Source: a virus. From it: a stretch of DNA of 23,071 nucleotides. Below, piece by piece: positions 13,807 through 19,865 of this stretch; the stretch's first letter is position 1, and each line of letters begins with the position of its first letter. The position numbers were made by a program, and so were the translations under genes. The notes under the pieces were generated by a model that saw nothing but the letters and a program-made list of their open reading frames with translations, was not told the origin of the DNA and made no database searches. The stretch spans positions 1-23,071 of IMG/VR virus record IMGVR_UViG_3300042892_000788. One strand, 5' to 3'.

Positions 13807-13979
13807 TCGTTCCCCTTATCGTTGTTACCACGTCGAGCCAAGTAGATGCCCCAACAGTTAGGACTACATAGTAAATCGGTTTTCCCGGCGTCCACCCGTT
13901 CGGCACTTTCCACGCTTACCGGTAGCTGATATTCACCGCATCGGCAAGGTCGGGTAGTTTGATCGTCTTCTAATTCCAT
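13803..13979 (-). CDS. 58-aa small Cys protein
   Basis: The frame begins MELEDDQTTRPCRCGEYQLP and has a second Cys pair in LLCSPNCWGIYLARRG, giving a likely zinc-binding ribbon (C12, C14 and C38, C42). The start overlaps the 93-aa membrane protein gene by 10 bases and the stop overlaps the ERF start. The C-terminal codons include the ERF Shine-Dalgarno sequence. Function unknown. Confidence 0.75.
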   Translation of the reverse strand: MELEDDQTTRPCRCGEYQLPVSVESAERVDAGKTDLLCSPNCWGIYLARRGNNDKGNE

Positions 13980-14251
13980 TGCGTACGCTCCCGCTGCCAG
14001 TTATACGTTTCTTCCATCATCCGGGCGCGATCCTCTGACGCCCGGTAACGCTGTTCGCGTGCCTGTTCGCGTTTCGTTTCCGCGCGGTGATGCACCAGTA
14101 ACAGACCGATACCGGCCGTAGCCGAAACCAAGGTCAGCAACGCGTAAACGATCGTCCCGGCAGCTATAGACGTTTCTATAAACCAGTTCAGCGTAAACAA
14201 TGCGAAACCGATAAACGCGAGAGCGGCACCGTACTTAGCTGCGCTATTCAT
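13970..14251 (-). CDS. 93-aa membrane protein with charged cytosolic tail
   Basis: Two membrane segments are clear, AALAFIGFALFTLNWFI (about 9-25) and TIVYALLTLVSATAGIGLLL (33-52). They are followed by a long charged helix (HHRAETKREQAREQRYRASE onward) with coiled-coil character. It overlaps the previous gene by eight bases. A membrane anchor for another early protein or a superinfection-exclusion factor are possibilities, but nothing decides between them. Confidence 0.7.
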   Translation of the reverse strand: MNSAAKYGAALAFIGFALFTLNWFIETSIAAGTIVYALLTLVSATAGIGLLLVHHRAETKREQAREQRYRASEDRARMMEETYNWQRERTQWN

Positions 14252-14663
14252 TGTCGCCGCCCGTCGCGATCGTTACCCGGTCGCCGTGGTCAAACGCGAA
14301 CCATTCGTTACGCGTTGTCTTAACGGTTACGCCGTGGCGACGTTCTTTAATTTCCTCGACCCGATGCCACCATCCGCCGACCCGGATTTGGTCGCCTACG
14401 TTTACGTCTTCAATATCTACCGAACGCGTCGAAGTGTTGAGACGTTCGAAAGGGTCGCGGGCTTTTAGTTCAGTCCCGGCGAGCTGCGTCGCGTTGTATT
14501 CGTCTAGTGCTTTGCGTAGCGCTGCGGTCGCCTTTGTGAGCTGGTCGAGAAGCGCGGCGGGATCGTCGCCGGAGAATAGGAGACCCTTAAAATTTACAAG
14601 CGGTCGCCCGGTCTTAGTTACGGAAGCGTAAATAAACTGCGCTTCGTTTTCGATTACGTACAT
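14244..14663 (-). CDS. 139-aa hypothetical protein
   Basis: The N-terminal half (MYVIENEAQFIYASVTKTGR ... LLFSGDDPAALLDQLTKATA) forms strands and a helix. The C-terminal half (about 85-135) is a small beta-rich unit, IEDVNVGDQIRVGGWWHRVE followed by VTVKTTRNEWFAFDHGDRVT, of a type seen in small phage SH3-like or Hint-like folds. A GGGGAAAGA Shine-Dalgarno sequence precedes the ATG. It is the first gene after the structured non-coding stretch, so its translation may be influenced by it. No family recognised. Confidence 0.7.
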   Translation of the reverse strand: MYVIENEAQFIYASVTKTGRPLVNFKGLLFSGDDPAALLDQLTKATAALRKALDEYNATQLAGTELKARDPFERLNTSTRSVDIEDVNVGDQIRVGGWWHRVEEIKERRHGVTVKTTRNEWFAFDHGDRVTIATGGDNE

Positions 14664-14878
14664 TCTTTCCCCTATCTGTTTGGTTAATGGTCTACTACTC
14701 GCCGTCCGATAAGACGAAACCGGTACTCATATGGTGCGGCTATGGCCCGTAGTATTCCGATAGCCGTACCGGTGACGGGTGGCGGGTACCCGGAGTCGCG
14801 CGCCTTCCTAAGTTACGCGACTCGCCGCTATTTATAGAGCGACCACCGATACGACTACCGCAATACTACGCGGCCTAC
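14664..14878 (-). other. 215-base non-coding region, promoter-like box and folded elements
   Basis: I find no gene in this stretch; the longest frame is 11 codons. Near its upstream end the minus strand carries TATAAA (14831-14836), a possible -10 box, though no good -35 lies 16-19 bases before it. Several perfect inverted repeats follow. The region separates the first set of small early genes from the recombination genes, so an internal promoter with a structured leader is plausible. Confidence 0.5.
14719..14823 (-). ncRNA. Candidate structured RNA (three perfect inverted repeats)
   Basis: GAGTCGCG at 14793-14800 pairs with CGCGACTC at 14816-14823 (15-base loop). Directly beside it is the palindrome CGGGTACCCG (14783-14792). 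Beyond that, ACCGGTAC at 14719-14726 pairs with GTACCGGT at 14766-14773, enclosing a second stem, CGGCTAT (14737-14743) with ATAGCCG (14760-14766). All pairings are exact and the region has no gene. It may be a regulatory leader, a small RNA or a protein-binding DNA site. No tRNA features or T-run are seen. Strand is assumed from neighbouring genes. Confidence 0.5.
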
Positions 14879-15214
14879 CTACTCTCTCCTTAGTGTACGC
14901 GTTTCGAATAGGTCGGAAAATTCCGGGCGACGATCGACCAGTAGCCGGGCGTAGCGAGACGTAAAATCGTTGTCGATTCTGAACGGCTGCCCGGTCGTGG
15001 CACGTCGGTAGTTCCATCGCAGCACCTCTATTAGATATTTAATCCCTATGCGACCGTCTCCGTGTCGGTATTCCACGTCAGCGAGCTTTTCAAGCTCATC
15101 GGCTACCCACGGGTTTGCGTCGTGAAAGGCGCGAAACTTTTCGTCTATGGTCTCAAATTTGCCGGTCGTCGTTTGCCATGCCGGAAATAATGTAGGTGCT
15201 TCGTAGATGGTCAT
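14879..15214 (-). CDS. Conserved phage protein of unknown function (111 aa)
   Basis: I use the ATG at 15214, which has an AAGGGGACCGA Shine-Dalgarno stretch, over a GTG 16 codons upstream. The protein has the layout of a widespread phage family of unknown role: KFRAFHDANPWVADELEKLA, then GRIGIKYLIEVLRWNYRRAT, then NDFTSRYARLLVDRRPEFSD and FETRTLR. The pattern of a helix, the GIK..IEVLRW motif and (N/D)..TSRYARL is characteristic. It lies just upstream of the structured non-coding region. Confidence 0.8.
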   Translation of the reverse strand: MTIYEAPTLFPAWQTTTGKFETIDEKFRAFHDANPWVADELEKLADVEYRHGDGRIGIKYLIEVLRWNYRRATTGQPFRIDNDFTSRYARLLVDRRPEFSDLFETRTLRRE

Positions 15215-15274
15215 TCGGTCCCCTTGCGTTGTGTTAGATAGTTTGTCGCGTCCGTGTGACACTCGCGCGAATAG

Positions 15275-15481
15275 TTACATTTCGTCACGGCCAGTAGTGG
15301 CGCGGTAATACGTTCTAGAACGTTCAGCCAAGACGGTACGACATAGATCGCAGACCGGTTCGCCTTTACGGCGGTGCCGGACCGCTGCGGCATAGGTGCC
15401 GCAAGGCTGTAGTTCTCTAGGTGGTCGGCCGCGTTTGCGGTCTCGATATTCGCGGGCGCGTTGTGCATCATTCTTCGCCAT
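15275..15481 (-). CDS. 68-aa basic Cys protein of a common actinophage type
   Basis: The protein begins MAKNDAQRAREYRDRKRGRP and has CGTYAAAVRHRRKGEPVCDLC followed by an Arg-rich helix. The C-G-T-x-A-A...RH...GE...C-x2-C pattern is common in small actinophage proteins and supports this frame over an overlapping 86-codon frame. The basic N-terminus and Cys set (C27, C44, C47) suggest nucleic-acid binding, perhaps with zinc. It overlaps the preceding gene by 14 bases. Its role is unknown. Confidence 0.78.
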   Translation of the reverse strand: MAKNDAQRAREYRDRKRGRPPRELQPCGTYAAAVRHRRKGEPVCDLCRTVLAERSRTYYRATTGRDEM

Positions 15482-15689
15482 CGGTTAGGACCGCACCGCC
15501 TGTAGTACGGATGTAGTCGGTAAGGATTTCGGCGTGTAGGTCTCGTATTACGGCGGCGTCTGCGGCGTACTGGTCGTTATTCTCGACCGCTAAAGAATGT
15601 ACGTAGCCGAGTAGGTGCGAACGGTATTGCAGGAGAGCGGCGACTAATAGCCGCCGATCCCCTTCGGTAAATTCCAGCGGTGCGGTCAT
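15468..15689 (-). CDS. 73-aa helical hypothetical protein
   Basis: The ATG at 15689 is chosen because it overlaps the preceding stop as ATGA, rather than a start ten codons upstream. The sequence (FTEGDRRLLVAALLQYRSHL, DAAVIRDLHAEILTDYIRT) is predicted to form two or three helices and is acidic overall. No motif or family recognised. It belongs to the run of small genes driven by the promoter near 16170. Confidence 0.68.
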   Translation of the reverse strand: MTAPLEFTEGDRRLLVAALLQYRSHLLGYVHSLAVENNDQYAADAAVIRDLHAEILTDYIRTTGGAVLTDGEE

Positions 15690-15928
15690 GCCGTCACCGC
15701 CTGAACCGTTGCGCTGCAACGCAACCGCGGAGCCATTGAATAGCTACCCAACGGGTAACAGTATTCGCCTTCGCCGTCTGTCTTAATACCTACGCGCTTC
15801 GGCTCGCCGTAATAGTTCAGCGTTACAAATTTCGCGGTACGTGAAACGACCGTAAAGCGATAGACGCAATCCCAATCGCCGAGCGACCGAACCGCTAATT
15901 CCTGTCCTACCTCAAACTTGGTATTCAT
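15686..15928 (-). CDS. 80-aa beta-rich hypothetical protein
   Basis: I start at the ATG at 15928, which overlaps the previous stop (ATGA). The protein reads MNTKFEVGQELAVRSLGDWD and continues with strands (YRFTVVSRTAKFVTLNYYGE, RVGIKTDGEGEYCYPLG), a pattern of a small beta-barrel. No catalytic residues stand out. Function unknown. Confidence 0.68.
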   Translation of the reverse strand: MNTKFEVGQELAVRSLGDWDCVYRFTVVSRTAKFVTLNYYGEPKRVGIKTDGEGEYCYPLGSYSMAPRLRCSATVQAVTA

Positions 15929-16107
15929 GCTGACACCGCCCACGGGAAACGAAATTCTTCGGCAGTAACAGTAACTTCAACCGCCGGAACGCCGTCGCGA
16001 ACGGTAACGCGGCATTGCGCCGCGAAATATTCGGCCGCGTTGCGCTCATAGGTCACGCCTTCGGAAATTTTGCCATCTGCATAAGTGGTGGTAACTAAGT
16101 AACGCAT
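15925..16107 (-). CDS. 60-aa hypothetical protein, first gene of the early operon
   Basis: The protein (MRYLVTTTYADGKISEGVTY, then YFAAQCRVTVRDGVPAVEVT) is a small alpha/beta fold without a known family. A GAAGGGGAGA Shine-Dalgarno stretch lies just before the ATG, and the promoter is about 47-76 bases upstream. Being first in the operon it should be among the earliest and most highly made phage products. Confidence 0.72.
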   Translation of the reverse strand: MRYLVTTTYADGKISEGVTYERNAAEYFAAQCRVTVRDGVPAVEVTVTAEEFRFPWAVSA

Positions 16108-16153
16108 TTTCTCCCCTTCGGAGCTGCGGAACGCTTGTCGTCCCGATAGAGAT

Positions 16154-16183
16154 ATTCAACTACAAACCGTCACGGTCTGTCAA
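16154..16183 (-). promoter_or_regulatory. Early promoter with operator-like palindrome
   Basis: On the minus strand a perfect -35 box TTGACA (16183-16178) is followed after 18 bases by TTGAAT (16159-16154), a fair -10. Between them lies an interrupted palindrome, ACCGTCACGGT (16166-16176), placed where a dimeric repressor could block polymerase. It drives the run of small genes from 16107 downward and lies just after a terminator that isolates it from the late genes. Confidence 0.7.
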
Positions 16184-16233
16184 GCCTTTATTTTTCGAGC
16201 CTCTGACGTGGGGAAATGCACCGGAAAACGCAA

Positions 16234-16269
16234 AATGGCCCGGCTACCCGTGAAGGTAACCGGGCCATT
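16234..16269 (-). terminator. Terminator at the end of the late tail/lysis operon
   Basis: AATGGCCCGG (16234-16243) pairs with CCGGGCCATT (16260-16269). One mismatch separates this from a further TACC/GGTA pairing, and the loop has six bases. On the minus strand the stem runs into TTTT, then GC and a second TTTT. It lies between the last late gene and the early promoter, so it probably ends the late transcript. Confidence 0.8.
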
Positions 16270-16369
16270 CGCGACCGGCTCTAATGGTATTAGTTAGCGG
16301 ATGCTCCATTACGGTGCATACCGTCTATTCGGCGCGTGCAGGAATACGCGCCGTCGCTGAGCCGGAGAC

Positions 16370-16960
16370 CTACGCCACCCGCGTAACCGTACAAATAACC
16401 GACGGCACCGCCGGGCGAACCGGACCCGTCCGGGTACCCGCCGCCAGTAGCCTCATACTCGAATCGGGAGACGACCATACAAGCTCTACATACTGACCAG
16501 CGGTAAACGTATAAACGAAATTCCACGCCGCAACGATGCGCCTAGCGGACTGCTCTAGGGTTACATCCGTAGCGGTACGGGCAACGTCGGTACCGTTTAC
16601 ACGTAACCAAATAGTCGCGTCGTCTTGGCCGCCGTCGGTTTTATCTAGTTGCGCGGAGAATTGAACGTTATAGGTACCGGCGTTAGCGATCACGAGCCGC
16701 GACGTAGGCGACCCTACTGTTACGCCGTTGCTTTCTTCGGTCGTATTAAACCGGATAGGCGTAGCCGTATTTGCGGTGATCGTTTGCGTCGTCGAGTCGC
16801 TGAACGATCCGTAATAACCTTGCCACGTTGCGCCAGCCGGGCCCGTAGGACCGGAACCGCCCGCAGCGACGATAACGGGACCGGCAGACCGTACGACAAC
16901 ATCCGAAGACGCCGACCGTACGACTACATCCGTAACCCGAACCGTCACGTTGCTACTCAT
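16370..16960 (-). CDS. Collagen-motif plus jelly-roll virion protein
   Basis: The 196-aa protein has a short strand-rich N-terminus, a collagen-like GGSGPTGPAGA at about 34-44 and a C-terminal domain with C1q/TNF-like jelly-roll features (TATPIRFNTTEES, AGTYNVQFSAQLDKTDGGQD, IWLRVNGTDV, ARRIVAAWNFVYTFTAGQYV). Such trimeric domains are common in tail fibres and head decoration proteins that contact host surfaces. It is the last gene of the late operon and its start overlaps the previous stop (ATGA). Whether it sits on the tail or head cannot be told. Confidence 0.7.
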   Translation of the reverse strand: MSSNVTVRVTDVVVRSASSDVVVRSAGPVIVAAGGSGPTGPAGATWQGYYGSFSDSTTQTITANTATPIRFNTTEESNGVTVGSPTSRLVIANAGTYNVQFSAQLDKTDGGQDDATIWLRVNGTDVARTATDVTLEQSARRIVAAWNFVYTFTAGQYVELVWSSPDSSMRLLAAGTRTGPVRPAVPSVICTVTRVA

Positions 16961-17301
16961 CGCGTAACGTCGTAGTCAATACGAACCGGTCCCGCGAGGA
17001 TCGTAGTTTTAACGGTGCCGCCGCCGCTGGTTTCCTGTAAATCCCATACGCCAGTTCCGATACTGAGCGCACCGGTCGTAGTCGCGGAAAGCGTGCAAGC
17101 GAATTGCCCGGCAGCGGCGTTCGTAATCGCGCAAGTAAACGTAGCAATAGTGGAAGCGGCATCGGCGGTAGCTCGAATCTGCGCGGCATATGTACGCCCG
17201 GTGATATCTACCGGCGTGCCGTTAGATTCCTGCAAAGTAACGGTTACCGTTTCCGTATCGCCAATACGAATCGAAATAGGATAGTAAGCCGGGGTAGCCA
17301 T
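16957..17301 (-). CDS. Beta-sandwich virion protein, BppU-N-like
   Basis: The 114-aa protein begins MATPAYYPISIRIGDTETVT and has the segment NGTPVDITGRTYAAQIRATA, a pattern seen in the N-terminal domain of baseplate upper proteins and similar small phage structural proteins. It ends with strands GVWDLQETSGGG and VRIDYDV. The family resemblance and its place before the jelly-roll protein suggest an adaptor that attaches receptor-binding parts. The start overlaps the holin stop (TAATG). Confidence 0.62.
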   Translation of the reverse strand: MATPAYYPISIRIGDTETVTVTLQESNGTPVDITGRTYAAQIRATADAASTIATFTCAITNAAAGQFACTLSATTTGALSIGTGVWDLQETSGGGTVKTTILAGPVRIDYDVTR

Positions 17302-17528
17302 TACTTACCCGACAGAAGCGAAGCGGAACCTTTAGCGCCGAGCGGCGCGGAGATAACCGACGTAAGAACAGACAGAACCGCAGCACCCGCCGCGATACCG
17401 GCGACGTTCTGCCAGTCAGCAGAGAACAGGTCAAAGCCTTGCGACGCGCCTAACGCGAGTACGATCGCCTGCGCAGCGGATTTAAGCGCGCGTTCGGTAG
17501 CGTCGCGTAGCCATTGAATATTGAACAT
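17301..17528 (-). CDS. Holin, r1t type
   Basis: I use the ATG at 17528 (75 aa), with a GGAG Shine-Dalgarno sequence, over a longer Arg-rich extension that shadows the acidic protein gene. MFNIQWLRDATERALKSAAQ, a first hydrophobic helix AIVLALGASQ, a short loop with DLFSADWQN and a second helix VAGIAAGAAVLSVLTSVISA are followed by APLGAKGSASL. The WLRDATERA...AAQ start and SAP.G.KG.AS ending are characteristic of the r1t-type holin family. It would form holes that release or activate the endolysin. Confidence 0.88.
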   Translation of the reverse strand: MFNIQWLRDATERALKSAAQAIVLALGASQGFDLFSADWQNVAGIAAGAAVLSVLTSVISAPLGAKGSASLLSGK

Positions 17529-17644
17529 TAGTTTTCTCCGGGTGTAGTTAAGGGTACTGCGGGTTCGTCTTCGTATTCGCGTTCGTCGTCGTCGAGATCG
17601 TCGTCTAGGTCCCATTCAGGATGCGGAAACGTTATTACTGCCAT
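17528..17644 (-). CDS. 38-aa acidic protein
   Basis: The frame reads MAVITFPHPEWDLDDDLDDD and then EREYEDEPAVPLTTPGEN. It is extremely acidic, with Asp/Glu making up close to half of the first thirty residues. A GGAG Shine-Dalgarno sequence lies eight bases before the ATG, and the TAA shares a base with the holin ATG. It overlaps the upstream membrane protein gene by 29 bases. A DNA-mimic or charge-bridging role is conceivable but has no direct support. Confidence 0.62.
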   Translation of the reverse strand: MAVITFPHPEWDLDDDLDDDEREYEDEPAVPLTTPGEN

Positions 17645-17882
17645 TGTCTAATCTCCATCGGTAGGCGTTCGTTAGGTGTACGGAAAGCCATAGAAGCGAC
17701 AACGCTACGAAACCGTAACGCGGTCCGGTAGTGAGCGAGTAGGTAAGCCACGGTAGCGACATACACGCCGCCACGATAAGCCACCCGTACCAGCGTTTAC
17801 GTTTCCCGACGAGCTGCGACATAGCGAATAAGCCGACCAGCTCGAAAGCGAACAGTAGCCACGGCCACGTATCTTCGGTCAT
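17616..17882 (-). CDS. 88-aa membrane protein, three membrane segments
   Basis: The start at 17882 overlaps the previous stop (ATGA). Hydrophobic segments occupy about residues 7-25 (PWLLFAFELVGLFAMSQLV), 32-50 (YGWLIVAACMSLPWLTYSL) and 57-75 (YGFVALSLLWLSVHLTNAY), separated by basic KRKR and short loops. Lying two genes upstream of the holin, it may be a second holin, an antiholin or another lysis helper. No family is recognised. Confidence 0.7.
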   Translation of the reverse strand: MTEDTWPWLLFAFELVGLFAMSQLVGKRKRWYGWLIVAACMSLPWLTYSLTTGPRYGFVALSLLWLSVHLTNAYRWRLDNGSNNVSAS

Positions 17883-18229
17883 TCGTCGTAGTCGTCGTCG
17901 GGTTCTGTATCGTCTTCGGGTTCGTAAATCATAATTCCCCATAGCACTTCGGCGTAACCGGCTAGGTCTACGATTGAGTCCCGCACTAGTTCGGCCGGGT
18001 GCATTTGTTCTAGTCCGTAGGCGATGCGCGACAACTTAACCGCCGCCATAAAAAGCGCGCCTTCTTCGGGTGTCATTTCAATACCAGTGATAGCGCGGAA
18101 GATATCTACGGTACGACCGTAATCTACGGCCGGGTGCGAATACACGTACTGCCGGTCGCCGTAAACGAGCTTATGCGCATCGGCGGTAATCGAGTCCCAC
18201 TTAATCGTTTCGGGTTCCTGCGTACCCAT
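17879..18229 (-). CDS. DUF6378-like phage protein
   Basis: The 116-aa protein has TADAHKLVYGDRQYVYSHPA followed by DYGRTVDIFRAITG, the layout of the DUF6378 family (A..L..GDR...YGHP..D..R...I). A helical second half carries MTPEEGALFMAAVKLSRIAY and DSIVDLAGYAEVLWG, and an acidic tail follows. The family occurs in many phages; no activity is established that I know of. The regular helices with conserved acidic and Lys/Arg residues resemble MazG-like all-alpha nucleotide hydrolases, which is a hint only. Confidence 0.75.
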   Translation of the reverse strand: MGTQEPETIKWDSITADAHKLVYGDRQYVYSHPAVDYGRTVDIFRAITGIEMTPEEGALFMAAVKLSRIAYGLEQMHPAELVRDSIVDLAGYAEVLWGIMIYEPEDDTEPDDDYDE

Positions 18230-18232
18230 TGC

Positions 18233-19309
18233 TTACCATCCTTCTTTTTTACGGTCCGCGACCATGACCGGCGCGGAAAGTGTTATACCGCGCTCCGGTG
18301 TAACTAACCATAAAGCTTGCTGCGCTTGCTCCGGTCGGAAGTTAGAAACCGCTGCGTATTCGTCGTAGCCTTTAAGCGAACCGTTCACAATCAAACCCTG
18401 TTCAGGTGCTGAAATTAACTGATGCCAATGACCCATAACCATAGTGTCAAAGGTGCGCCCTTCGGCCGCGTAACGTTGCGCCTTACGCGCCGCCATTCGC
18501 ATAATCGGAGACCAGATACCGCCGATACCGCCGCCGCCCGTAGTCTGGTCGCCATGCGTCAGCAGATGCGTAACCCCGTAAACCGGTACCCACGCGTCCG
18601 TTCCGTCAGGAATATCAAACGTTATAGAGTCGCTGCGTAACTGCCGGGCGAGCATATGCCCTAACAGATAATCGAGATTATCGCGGGCGCGTTGCTTCGT
18701 TCGCGGCTTGCGCGTTAAACGACCGTGATTACCTACCACTACGGGTACGTGCAGTCGGCCGAATTCGTCCGCGATTAATTGCAGAGCCGCGGCTAACTGC
18801 TCAGACCAGTAGAGCAGAGAACCGAAAATAGTATCTTCGTTTGTTTCCGCTAGGTCGTGAAGGTTGCCGGTAAACATATCCCCGCCGAGCATCACTACCG
18901 CACCGTCATAAGTGACGCCGGTTAGGTAATGCCTAGCTAGTTTTATGACGCCTTCCGACCAACGTTCGAGCCGTTGCGTAGCTATGACCCGGTTATAGGC
19001 GTTCAGTCCGCCGACTTCGTGCGGGTTTACTACCTCATCGAAATGAGTGTCGGAAAGCACCGCGACTAGTGTCGCGTGATGACCGCTACGCGGTTTCTTA
19101 GGTGCAAGCCATTTAGGCGGCCGGGTGTCCGCTGCGGTTATTGCATCGTGAAAATCTAGTAGCCGCGTTAGTTCTTCCGTCTTCGCTTCGGACTGGTCTA
19201 ACTGACGGCGTAGCGTTGAATTGTCGCGGCGTAGTTTCGCGTTGCGTCGTGCGATCGCGTCTACGTCTAGTGCTACTTCTTCTTCGTCTAGTTCGTCCCT
19301 AAACGCCAC
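18233..19309 (-). CDS. Metallophosphoesterase (calcineurin-like)
   Basis: The 358-aa protein has all core motifs of the calcineurin-like family: DTH (87-89) in VLSDTHFDE, GGD (142-144), GNHGR (193-197), HGD (252-254) and GHWH (293-296). They bind two metals in a DNA-phosphatase/exonuclease-like core. An N-terminal coiled coil (about 18-55, RRNAKLRRDNSTLRRQLDQ) may make it multimeric. The start is GTG and overlaps the preceding gene by 11 bases. It could be a SbcD-like nuclease or a phosphodiesterase. Its place inside the lysis/late segment is odd for a DNA enzyme. Confidence 0.9.
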   Translation of the reverse strand: MAFRDELDEEEVALDVDAIARRNAKLRRDNSTLRRQLDQSEAKTEELTRLLDFHDAITAADTRPPKWLAPKKPRSGHHATLVAVLSDTHFDEVVNPHEVGGLNAYNRVIATQRLERWSEGVIKLARHYLTGVTYDGAVVMLGGDMFTGNLHDLAETNEDTIFGSLLYWSEQLAAALQLIADEFGRLHVPVVVGNHGRLTRKPRTKQRARDNLDYLLGHMLARQLRSDSITFDIPDGTDAWVPVYGVTHLLTHGDQTTGGGGIGGIWSPIMRMAARKAQRYAAEGRTFDTMVMGHWHQLISAPEQGLIVNGSLKGYDEYAAVSNFRPEQAQQALWLVTPERGITLSAPVMVADRKKEGW

Positions 19310-19523
19310 AACGTAACCGGTGCTTTCTAACTGCGTTGCCGGAGATATCTAGCCCGCGGTTATTCATTGCGCGTACGATCGGTTCCGTAGGTATTGCTTT
19401 ATCTGCGAGTACGGTAGCGATTTCTGCGGCTTCGTTAGGGTCTAACTGTTCGAGAAGTACGCACGTCCGGCAGCGTTGCCCGGTTCCGCGGTTCTCTTTC
19501 TTTACTTCGTCTGCAAAGCTCAT
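19299..19523 (-). CDS. 74-aa small Cys protein with HTH-like C-terminus
   Basis: The ATG at 19523 with AAAGGGGAC Shine-Dalgarno is preferred over a start nine codons upstream. MSFADEVKKENRGTGQRCRT begins the protein, C18-RT-C21 is a Cys pair and a C-terminal Cys lies in HRLRCGV. The middle (EAAEIATVLADKAIPTEPIV, ISGNAVRKHR) has the rhythm of a terminase-small-subunit or HTH-like helical fold that pairs short helices with a basic end. It sits directly before the phosphoesterase gene and may be its partner. Function not established. Confidence 0.7.
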   Translation of the reverse strand: MSFADEVKKENRGTGQRCRTCVLLEQLDPNEAAEIATVLADKAIPTEPIVRAMNNRGLDISGNAVRKHRLRCGV

Positions 19524-19543
19524 ACCGTCCCCTTTCGGCGGGT

Positions 19544-19861
19544 TCACCATTTACGGCGGCCGCGGTGATGGATATTCTCGTGCCTATGTAGCTCGTCGGT
19601 AACTGCGTCGAAACGTGCGTCTACTTTGTCGTCTATTTTGTTTACCGAATTGTGAAGGTCTAAGAGTCGGTCGCGTACGTCGGTTACGAGCGCGCGCCCT
19701 TCGGCGTGTTGCGTCGTGTTCTCACGGCGTAGCCGTACTAGTTGGACGATCGCGCCGACGATCGCGCCGACCGCGACGGTAAATACCGTTGCGATTCCGA
19801 GCCATTCGGCAACGCCGAAACCCGGACCGTCTACTATCGTTGTCGAAGCTTGCGCGAGCAT
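19544..19861 (-). CDS. DUF2746-type membrane protein, holin-associated
   Basis: The 105-aa protein has an N-terminal periplasmic stretch, one membrane segment (about 22-43, GIATVFTVAVGAIVGAIVQL) and a coiled-coil tail (LLDLHNSVNKIDDKVDARFD) ending in HHRGRRKW. This layout fits the DUF2746 group of actinophage proteins, usually found beside the endolysin. It follows the endolysin gene with a four-base gap. It may be a pinholin, a holin regulator or a spanin-like link; the r1t-type holin further on is the better holin candidate. Confidence 0.75.
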   Translation of the reverse strand: MLAQASTTIVDGPGFGVAEWLGIATVFTVAVGAIVGAIVQLVRLRRENTTQHAEGRALVTDVRDRLLDLHNSVNKIDDKVDARFDAVTDELHRHENIHHRGRRKW

Positions 19862-19865
19862 GGCA

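Noticed and set aside
14719-14823. tRNA or tRNA-like element in the folded region
   Set aside because: No T-arm GTTC-type sequence, no acceptor stem of the right length and no anticodon arm in the correct place on either strand.
15211-15471. 86-codon frame starting MMHNAPANIE
   Set aside because: It overlaps almost all of the 68-aa Cys protein gene, whose sequence has a recognisable actinophage pattern. The following gene has its own Shine-Dalgarno sequence, so coupling through this frame is not needed, although its ATGA overlap is tempting.
16290-16526. 78-codon frame overlapping the 3' end of the jelly-roll gene and running beyond it
   Set aside because: Its composition (Gly/Tyr/Arg from shifted codons) looks like a shadow of the real gene. 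No ribosome binding site and no slippery site stood out that would support a frameshift extension.
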